Below, piece by piece: positions 1 through 5,800 of a DNA stretch of 6,790 bases. Position 1 is the first letter of the stretch. Each line of letters opens with the position of its first letter. The notes under the pieces are model-generated. The model ran no database searches. It was not told the DNA's origin and saw nothing but the letters and a program-made list of their open reading frames with translations. Made by a program: the position numbers and the translations under genes. The DNA is from Candidatus Omnitrophica bacterium CG02_land_8_20_14_3_00__42_8 (GTDB lineage: Bacteria; Omnitrophota; Gorgyraeia; Gorgyraeales; Gorgyraeaceae). The stretch covers positions 1-6,790 of the forward strand of contig PEUD01000120.1 in assembly GCA_002780805.1 (NCBI GenBank). The letters are read 5' to 3'.

Positions 1-281
1 TAGAGCAGACTGGGTGCACAGGTTTAATGATTAGTGAGATCGAAGGCCATGGAAAGCAAAAGGGGGTAATCCAGCAATGGCGCGGGGAAAAGTACAGGGT
101 GGCGCTTCTGCCAAAGGTAAAGATAGAAATTATTACAAAGGACCAGGATTTAGAGAAGATTATCAAAGCGATAATTGACAGCGCGAGGACAGGAGAGATA
201 GGGGATGGAAAGATCTTTATTTCTCCTGTAGAAAATGCTGTGAGGATACGTACTGGAGAAAAAGGAGAACAGGCTATCTAG
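1..281 (+). CDS. glnB: PII nitrogen regulatory protein (first copy), 5'-truncated
   Basis: This is a PII signal-transduction protein, a cytosolic trimer that binds ATP/ADP and 2-oxoglutarate and controls ammonium transport and assimilation. The reading frame is open from the window edge (first full codon at 3). The residues before the first ATG at 27 (EQTGCTGL) match the normal PII sequence ahead of the conserved SE.EGHG block, so that ATG is internal (residue 29 of the full protein) and about 20 N-terminal residues lie outside the window; full length would be about 112. Seen: the Q39-K40-G41 start of the T-loop, Trp at position 46, Arg47-Gly48, Tyr at position 51 (the uridylylation site in E. 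coli GlnB), the B-loop TGEIGDGKIF, and a C-terminal RIRTGEKG with the two ATP-contacting arginines. It lies 106 nt before a second PII gene. GlnB and GlnK cannot be told apart here; the symbol is family-level. Confidence 0.93.
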   Translation, partial: EQTGCTGLMISEIEGHGKQKGVIQQWRGEKYRVALLPKVKIEIITKDQDLEKIIKAIIDSARTGEIGDGKIFISPVENAVRIRTGEKGEQAI

Positions 282-287
282 GTTCAT

Positions 288-356
288 TCACTTCGTCCTT
301 CGCTTCGCTCAGGATCGTCCTGATCCTGAGGAGCAGAGCGACGGAGGATGAAGTGA
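288..356. repeat. Long imperfect palindrome between the two PII genes
   Basis: The arms TCACTTCGTCCTTCG (from 288) and CGGAGGATGAAGTGA (ending 356) pair over about 15 bp with two G-U wobbles. An inner stem-loop CAGGATC / GATCCTG (310-316 / 322-328) caps the structure, and an asymmetric bulge lies on the right side around 329-335. It fills most of the 106-nt gap between the PII genes. No T-run follows, so it is not an intrinsic terminator; an mRNA-stabilising or processing hairpin, or simply a dispersed REP-like element, is more likely. Its module CTTCGCTTCGCTCAGG resembles the one nested in the gltB repeat at 6578-6604. Confidence 0.8.
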
Positions 357-387
357 GCTTCGCGTTAACTTGAAAGGATGATGCAGG

Positions 388-729
388 ATGAAACTTATCA
401 TAGCAATAATTCAACCGAGTAAATTTTTAGAAGTAAAGGAAGAGCTTTACAAGGCAGAAGTAAATCTCATTACGGTGAGCGAGGTTTTGGGCCATGGCAG
501 GCAAAAGGGATTCAGCGAAGTCTATCGCGGCACAAAAGAGATGGGGAATCTCTTAAAAAAGATTCGCCTAGAGATAGCTGTAAATGACAACTTCGTAGAA
601 CCTACTATTAAAGCTATTACTAAAGGCGCGAAAACCGGCGAGACAGGAGACGGCAAGATCTTTATCCTGGATTTGAAAGAATGCATCAGGATCAGGACAG
701 AAGAGCGCGGCTCAGTAGCAATAGGGTAA
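388..729 (+). CDS. glnB: PII nitrogen regulatory protein (second copy), T-loop Tyr51 replaced by Glu
   Basis: This is a complete 113-residue PII-family protein whose numbering runs in register with E. coli GlnB. Seen: the N-terminal strand MKLIIAIIQP, G35 and Q39-K40-G41 leading into the T-loop, Y46-R47-G48, the B-loop TGETGDGKIF (residues 83-92, with K90), and R101 and R103. It should form the usual trimer binding ATP/ADP and 2-oxoglutarate at the T- and B-loops. Position 51, the uridylylated tyrosine of GlnB/GlnK, is Glu, followed by MGNLLKK, so this copy cannot be uridylylated at the classical site. The usual RTGERG near the C terminus reads RTEERG. The start is fixed because a TGA lies three codons upstream in frame; a GAAAGGA at 372-378 is the likely ribosome binding site. 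It is probably co-transcribed with the preceding PII gene. Its partner (AmtB, GS or a regulator) cannot be read from the sequence. Confidence 0.95.
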   Translation: MKLIIAIIQPSKFLEVKEELYKAEVNLITVSEVLGHGRQKGFSEVYRGTKEMGNLLKKIRLEIAVNDNFVEPTIKAITKGAKTGETGDGKIFILDLKECIRIRTEERGSVAIG

Positions 730-740
730 AAAGAGGCCTG

Positions 741-796
741 CCCCGTTCCAAATCTGCATGTATCTCTTAAAGCTACCTTTTAGATTTGGAACGGGG
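741..796. repeat. Perfect 15-bp inverted repeat downstream of the second PII gene
   Basis: CCCCGTTCCAAATCT (741-755) is repeated as its exact reverse complement at 782-796, separated by a 26-nt AT-rich spacer. It begins 12 nt after the PII stop codon. There is no T-tract on either side that would make it a clear rho-independent terminator. The perfect arms and their position suggest a dispersed palindromic element in the 3' untranslated region, perhaps protecting the PII mRNA. It is a different family from the GTAGGGG palindromes nearby. Confidence 0.85.
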
Positions 797-854
797 TTAC
801 CAAAATAGTCGGATTTTTACTTATAGTAAATAAGAGAAAGAAGCATAAATTTTA

Positions 855-869
855 GGCACAATGTAGTGC
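855..869 (+). promoter_or_regulatory. Possible operator or off-spaced -24/-12 element before glnA
   Basis: The region 797-893 is AT-rich and holds no gene. Within it GGCACAATGTAGTGC resembles a sigma-54 promoter (GGCAC...TGC), but the GG and GC dinucleotides are 11 nt apart instead of the near-invariant 10. It also contains the inverted repeat GCAC-N6-GTGC (856-869), like an NtrC half-site pair but one base short of the E. coli spacing. It could be an operator for the nearby Fis-type protein. Weak evidence. Confidence 0.2.
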
Positions 870-893
870 AAAGTAAGATACATAGAAGAACAT

Positions 894-926
894 AGGCGTT
901 CTTAAATTGTTTAAGAACGCCTTTTT
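894..926 (+). terminator. Strong intrinsic terminator upstream of glnA
   Basis: AGGCGTTCTTAAA (894-906) pairs perfectly with TTTAAGAACGCCT (910-922) around a TTG loop, giving 13 bp, and is followed by TTTTT then ATTT. This is a textbook rho-independent terminator on the + strand. It may end the PII transcript. It sits only 50 nt before the glnA start codon, and the gap is filled by a palindrome and the ribosome binding site, so there is hardly room for a glnA promoter after it. Read-through control (attenuation) of glnA is therefore possible. Confidence 0.85.
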
Positions 927-928
927 AT

Positions 929-961
929 TTGTAGGGGACGGTCAGTGACCGTCCCCTACAA
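929..961. repeat. GTAGGGG-family palindrome, copy 1 (before glnA)
   Basis: A perfect 16-bp inverted repeat (929-944 / 946-961) with a single central base and ends GTAGGGG...CCCCTAC. The interior is ACGGTCA / TGACCGT. It begins directly after the terminator T-run and ends 3 nt before the glnA ribosome binding site. The same ends occur at 2524-2555 and 2803-2831 with different but again self-complementary interiors, which defines a dispersed family in this genome. Confidence 0.9.
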
Positions 962-975
962 TACAAGGAGAAAAA

Positions 976-2517
976 ATGGTTACAAAAAAACAGAGAACAA
1001 TAATTGAAGCAAACCCCGTTAGAAATAAATTTTCTAATGAAGTAAAGACAAAAAACCCGCTTGTAAATGGTTCTTTCAATGAAAAAGCAGTCAGGGATGT
1101 AATGAACTTAATAAAGGAAAAAGGCATTAAGATCATTGATTTGAAATTTAATGATTTGCCAGGATTGTGGCAGCATTTTTCAATCCCTGCCACAGAACTA
1201 AAGGACATGCCTGATTTAACCCGCTCAATATGGGTGGATGGAATTGGTTTTGACGGCTCTTCGATAAGAGGTTTCCAGAAGATCCAGGAATCAGACATGA
1301 TCCTGATACCAGACCCTTTAACCGCTATTGTAGACCCTGTATGCGAGGTGCCTACCTTGAGCATGATATGCGATATTTATGATCCGCTGACTCGCAAACC
1401 ATACAGCCGTGACCCGCGCTATATCGCTAAGAAGGCTGAAAAATATCTCAAGGATTCAGGCATCGCCGATACGGTCTATTTTGGGCCGGAGGCAGAATTC
1501 TTTATTTTCAATAGTATCCGTTTTGATCAGACTGAAAACTCAGGTTACTATTTTATCGATTCCGATGAGGCAGACTGGAATACTGGCCGCGATGAAAATC
1601 CTAATTTAGGTTATAAAATACGTTTTAAGGAAGGATATTTTCCTGTGCCTCCGCATGATTCTTTACAGGATTTGAGAAGTAAAATCATACTTAAAATGAT
1701 AGAAATTGGTATTAATATAGAGGTGCATCACCATGAAGTCGCCACTGCCGGTCAGTGCGAGATTGATATCAAGTATAATAGCTTGACCAAAATGGCAGAT
1801 GATCTCCTGCTTTACAAATATATCATCAAGAATATGGCGAAAAAGGATAACATGGTTGCTACATTTATGCCAAAGCCTCTTTTTGCGGACAACGGCTCAG
1901 GCATGCATTGCCACCAGAGTTTGTGGAAAGACGGTACAAATCTCTTTTTTGATAAGAATGGTTATGCGCTTTTAAGCCAACTAGCAAAATATTATATAGG
2001 AGGGCTTTTGAAACACGCGAATAGCTTGATGGCTTTCTGCGCGCCTACAACAAACTCCTACAAAAGATTGGTGCCTGGATATGAAGCGCCTGTAAATCTT
2101 GTTTATTCAGCAAGGAACCGTTCAGCAGCTGTCAGGATACCTATGTATACAGACAACCCAAAGTCCAAGAGGATAGAATTCAGGCCGCCTGACCCATCAT
2201 GCAATGGTTATATTGCATTCAGCGCAATGCTAATGGCAGGTTTGGATGGCATAAAGAATAAAATTGACCCGGGCGAGCCGGTAGATGTAGATCTTTTTGA
2301 ATTAAACGAAGAGGAGATGAGCAAGATAGCCACAGTCCCGTCTTCTTTACGCAGGGCAATAGATGCCTTGGAAGCCGACCATGATTATCTCTTAAAAGGC
2401 GGGGTGTTCACAAAAGATGTGATTGATATCTGGATCGAGTATAAGCGTAAGAGAGAAATAGATCCTGTCAGGATGAGGCCTCATCCGTACGAATTTTATT
2501 TGTATTTTGATATATGA
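976..2517 (+). CDS. glnA: Glutamine synthetase, class I
   Basis: The enzyme makes glutamine from glutamate, ammonium and ATP in the cytosol; class I enzymes are dodecamers. All signature blocks are present: the DGSSIRG loop (93-99), GPEAEFF, the metal/ATP signature HHHEVATAGQ (251-260), KPLFADNGSGMHCH (300-313), NRSAAVRIP (381-389) and RIEFRPPD (399-406). The longer segment before GYFPVPP is like GSI-beta enzymes. The protein has 513 residues against about 470 for the family: some 34 extra residues precede the first conserved helix and contain a decayed palindrome. The start is supported by AAGGAG at 965-970, five bases before the ATG; an internal ATG at 1102 (Met43) would cut off part of the first helix. 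The E. coli adenylylation Tyr397 aligns with Phe441 (DLFEL), so classical adenylylation is not expected. It is followed by a hairpin with a T-run and then a Fis-type regulator and gltB. Confidence 0.97.
   Translation: MVTKKQRTIIEANPVRNKFSNEVKTKNPLVNGSFNEKAVRDVMNLIKEKGIKIIDLKFNDLPGLWQHFSIPATELKDMPDLTRSIWVDGIGFDGSSIRGFQKIQESDMILIPDPLTAIVDPVCEVPTLSMICDIYDPLTRKPYSRDPRYIAKKAEKYLKDSGIADTVYFGPEAEFFIFNSIRFDQTENSGYYFIDSDEADWNTGRDENPNLGYKIRFKEGYFPVPPHDSLQDLRSKIILKMIEIGINIEVHHHEVATAGQCEIDIKYNSLTKMADDLLLYKYIIKNMAKKDNMVATFMPKPLFADNGSGMHCHQSLWKDGTNLFFDKNGYALLSQLAKYYIGGLLKHANSLMAFCAPTTNSYKRLVPGYEAPVNLVYSARNRSAAVRIPMYTDNPKSKRIEFRPPDPSCNGYIAFSAMLMAGLDGIKNKIDPGEPVDVDLFELNEEEMSKIATVPSSLRRAIDALEADHDYLLKGGVFTKDVIDIWIEYKRKREIDPVRMRPHPYEFYLYFDI
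1017..1039. repeat. Decayed hairpin repeat inside the glnA 5' coding region
   Basis: CGTTAGAAA (1017-1025) pairs with TTTTCTAATG (ending 1039) over 9 bp with one G-U wobble and a TAAAT loop. It encodes NPVRNKFSNE of the N-terminal extension that ordinary glutamine synthetases lack. Directly behind it, residues 27-36 (NPLVNGSFNE) repeat the pattern with a 14-residue period. It looks like a palindromic element captured in frame and now eroding, but it is short and AT-rich, so chance cannot be excluded. Confidence 0.45.
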
Positions 2518-2523
2518 TTGTTT

Positions 2524-2561
2524 TGTAGGGGCGGGTTTTAAACCCGCCCCCTACATTTTTT
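2524..2561 (+). terminator. GTAGGGG-family palindrome, copy 2, with T-run: likely glnA terminator
   Basis: TGTAGGGG (from 2524) pairs with CCCCTACA (ending 2555) and the interior CGGGTTT with AAACCCG, with one extra C bulged at about 2547. The stem starts 7 nt after the glnA stop codon and is followed by six T residues (2556-2561), so this copy should work as a rho-independent terminator on the + strand. It belongs to the same repeat family as 929-961 and 2803-2831. Confidence 0.75.
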
Positions 2562-2596
2562 ATATACTGTTGCATAAATATTAGGCAGAAGGTAAA

Positions 2597-2806
2597 ATGG
2601 AAGTTAATAATTTCTTTGTGGCGCTTAAAAAGGGCGAGATATATCGCGCTGCGATAGGCGATATGGAAAGGTCTCTTATTGAAAAGGCCTTAGAATATAC
2701 ATCTGGGAATCAGATTACAGCAGCAAGGCTTCTTGGCATTAATCGCAATACAATACGCGCAAAGATAAAAAGATTAAATATAAGCGTAGACAGGTTCAAA
2801 ATGTAG
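2597..2806 (+). CDS. Stand-alone Fis/NtrC-type helix-turn-helix protein
   Basis: A 69-residue protein. Residues 23-62 (from MERSLIEKALEYTSGN to the LGINRNTIRAKIKRLNI block) match the HTH_8 / Fis-family DNA-binding domain also found at the C terminus of NtrC; the recognition helix is around GINRNTIRAKIK (47-58). There is no receiver domain, no AAA+ domain and no GAFTGA motif, and the protein has its own AGAAGG ribosome binding site (2587-2592), so it is a free-standing small regulator or nucleoid-type protein rather than a visible remnant of NtrC. By family it should bind DNA as a dimer. Its place between glnA and gltB suggests control of nitrogen-assimilation genes, but that is inference from context. 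Its TAG stop codon lies inside the palindrome at 2803-2831, so the last residues may have been set by insertion of that element. It is likely co-transcribed with gltB. Confidence 0.85.
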   Translation: MEVNNFFVALKKGEIYRAAIGDMERSLIEKALEYTSGNQITAARLLGINRNTIRAKIKRLNISVDRFKM

Positions 2807-2831
2807 GGGCGGGACAATGTTCCGCCCCTAC
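2803..2831. repeat. GTAGGGG-family palindrome, copy 3, overlapping the fis-like stop and gltB start region
   Basis: GTAGGGGCGGGAC (2803-2815) pairs with GTTCCGCCCCTAC (2819-2831) around an AAT loop, with one G-U wobble. The TAG within the left arm (2804-2806) is the stop codon of the small Fis-type gene. An ATG at 2817, partly in the loop, is in frame with gltB. The ends are identical to the copies at 929-961 and 2524-2555. No T-run follows, so termination is unlikely here. Confidence 0.88.
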
Positions 2832-2840
2832 GATAATAAT

Positions 2841-5800
2841 ATGACAATATATAATCATTTTCCAAAAAAACAAGGATTGTATGACCCTGCATTTGAACAT
2901 GATTCATGCGGCGTAGGATTTGTCTGCAATATAAAAGGCCAGAGATCCAATCTTATTATTAAACAAGGCCTTGAGGTTTTAAAGCGGCTTTCTCATAGAG
3001 GCGCTACGGGCGCGGATCCCAAAACAGGGGATGGCGCGGGTATACTGATCCAGATGCCCCACGAATTTTTTAAAAAAGCTTGTGGAAATTCCAAAGTGAA
3101 CTTGCCCAACCCGGGAGAATACGGGACAGGCATGGTATTCTTGCCTACGGACCCTGATGAAAGAAAATCCTGCAAAGATATTTTTGCTAAAATAATACAG
3201 AAAAATAACCAGCTGCTTTTAGGCTGGAGAGAAATCCCTGTAGATAATTCTGTTATCGGGAAAACAGCGAGGGATACACAGCCTTCCATAGAGCAGGTTT
3301 TTATTGGCAAGACCCTGTCCGGCTCCGTGAGTCGCCAAAGGCGGCTCACGGAGTCGGAAGGCTCTGGCCTTGATTTTGAAAGAAAATTATACGTAATAAG
3401 AAAGCAAGTTGAAAATGCTATCCACATCTCAAGCCTTGAGCAGAAATCCTATTTTTATATTACAAATATATCTTCCAGAACTTTTTCTTACAAAGGCCTT
3501 TTAATGCCGGGTCAGCTTGAGTATTTTTTTAAGGATTTGGACGATGAAAGCATGAAAAGCGCCATATGCCTTGTCCATTCCCGCTACAGCACAAATACAT
3601 TTCCTGCGTGGGACCTGAGCCAGCCGTTCAGATTCCTGGCCCATAACGGAGAAATAAATACCCTTCGCGGCAATATAAATTGGATGAAAGCGAGAGAAGG
3701 CCTGTTAAAAAGCAGGCTGTTCGGCAAGGATATAGAGGCTCTTAAACCTATAATAACGCCGGGCGGAAGCGATTCCATGGCCATAGATAATATGTTTGAG
3801 CTTTTGGTTTTGTCCGGCAGGCCCCTTCCTCATGCGATGATGATGCTTATACCAGGCGCATGGGAATATAATAATCTCATAGATAAAAAATTAAAAGATT
3901 TTTATAAATATCATGCATGCTTGGTAGAGCCGTGGGATGGCCCAGCTGCGATTGCATTTACCGATGGCACGAATATAGGGGCAGTCCTTGACAGAAATGG
4001 CTTGCGGCCCGCGCGGTATATAGTTACCAAAGATGGTTTTGTTGTGATGGCTTCGGAAGCGGGGGTCCTGGATATAAGGCCGGAAGATATTATCATTTCA
4101 GGAAGGCTTGAACCAGGGAAGATCTTTTTTATAGATACCCAGAAGGGCAGAATCGTAAATGATACCGAAATTAAAAATGAGATATCTGGCGCGAATCCGT
4201 ATGGCAGATGGATTAAAGATAATATGGCGGAGCTGGAAAAATTGCATAGGGCTAAGGCCATAGGGCATAGAGTCAAAGATGATATTTTGACTAAATTAAA
4301 GGCATTTGGGTATACGCGCGAAGATTTAAAAATTATTATACAGCCCATGTTAGAGACCGGCAAGGAACCCATTGGTTCAATGGGCAATGATACGCCTCAT
4401 GCTGTTCTTTCGAAAAGGCCGCAGCTTCTTTATGCCTATTTCAAACAGCTTTTTGCCCAGGTAACGAATCCCGCCATTGACCCGATAAGAGAAAAGATAG
4501 TAATGAGCCTTGAAAGTTTTATAGGGCCTGAAAAAAACCTGCTGGATGAGACGCCGGGGCATTGCCGCAAACTTAGGATAAAACACCCCATACTCACAAA
4601 TGAAGAATTAGGAAAGGTCCGCTCTATAAAGATAAAAGGTTTTAAAACAAAGACTATATCCATGCTTTTCCCCCTCACCCTGACCCTCTCCCCCAATGGG
4701 GGAGAGGGAAGGGTGAGGGGGAGGGGGGAGTTTATGAAAGCATTAGATAGAATCTGCAAAGAGGCGCATCTTGCGATAAAAGAAGGTTACACGTTTATCA
4801 TATTGAGCGACAGGGGCGTGGATGAAAAACATTCAAGCCTCCCGGCCCTTCTTGCTGCCGGGGCCGTGCATCATTATCTTGTGAAAAAGTCCCTCAGGAC
4901 ACAGATAGGCATAATCATAGAAAGCGGGGAGCCAAGAGAGGCGCACCATTTCGGGCTTTTATTCGGGTATGGAGCGGACTGCGTCAACCCTTATTTAGCT
5001 TACGAGGCGTTAGGATATATCGTTAAAGAAAATAAATTAAATATACCCCTCAAAAGAGCAATGTATAATTATATACATGCGGCAGAGGAAGGCATATTAA
5101 AAATACTTTCGAAAATGGGCATCTCCACGCTTCAAAGTTACAGAGGCGCTCAGATATTCGAGGCCCTCGGCCTGCATAGCGAGGTTATCGAGAAATGCTT
5201 CACAGGCACTGTTTCCAGGATAAGCGGGGCTGATTTCAGCGTAATAAGAGAAGAGACGCTAAAAAGGCACAGAGACGCGTATCCCAAGATAAACATAGAA
5301 CGAGGGTATTTAAATTCCGGAGGCCTGTATCAATGGAAAAAAGACGGGGAATTTCATTTATGGAACCCTGACTCAATAGCCAGCCTGCAGGACTCCGTCA
5401 GGAAAAATGACTATAAAAAATTTAAAGAATTTTCTCAGCTTATCAATGATCAATCCATGAATCCTGCGACGCTCAGAAGCCTTTTTAAATTCAGGGCATC
5501 GGATGCTGTTCCTATCAATGAAGTAGAGCCCGTGGAAACCATTGTAAAACGTTTTGCGACAGGCGCGATGAGTTTTGGTGCTATCGGCCGCGGGCCGCAC
5601 GAGACCCTTGCTATCGCGATGAACCAGCTCGGGGGTAAGTCCAATACGGGAGAGGGAGGGGAAGACCCTGCCAGGTTTATGCCGCTTCAGAACGGGACCT
5701 CGACGAGGAGCGCGATAAAACAGGTAGCGTCAGGCAGGTTCGGGGTTACTACGAATTATCTTGTTAACGCGGATGAGCTCCAGATAAAGATAGCTCAGGG

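Noticed and set aside
27..281. An 84-residue protein starting at the ATG at 27
   Set aside because: The upstream codons to the window edge continue the PII family sequence, so this ATG is internal and the gene is simply cut at the left edge.
797..827. A sigma-70 promoter TTACCA ... TATAGT
   Set aside because: The spacing of about 19 and the poor -35 match make it no better than chance in AT-rich sequence.
855..869. A true sigma-54 promoter for glnA
   Set aside because: The GG-GC spacing is 11 instead of 10, which is normally not tolerated, and an intrinsic terminator lies directly downstream.
797..926. A known glutamine riboswitch before glnA
   Set aside because: I see no conserved core of the glnA RNA or downstream-peptide motifs; only a simple terminator hairpin is evident.
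957..962. A -10 box TACAAT for glnA
   Set aside because: No -35 lies at a suitable distance, and the start of transcription would fall in the ribosome binding site.
942..1364. A 140-residue open frame on the minus strand
   Set aside because: It is the antisense of glnA's conserved 5' half and has no recognisable family.
2597..2806. Remnant of a full NtrC gene
   Set aside because: The gene has its own start and ribosome site, and the 79 nt upstream hold a palindrome rather than AAA+ domain remains.
929..2831. The GTAGGGG repeats as a CRISPR array or insertion-sequence ends
   Set aside because: Copies are far apart, separated by genes, with no regular spacers and no transposase or cas gene.
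4436..4759. A minus-strand open frame with a Pro-rich LTLPSPPLGERVRVRG peptide
   Set aside because: This is the reverse reading of the palindrome at 4669-4722 and gltB; the peptide is a by-product of the repeat.
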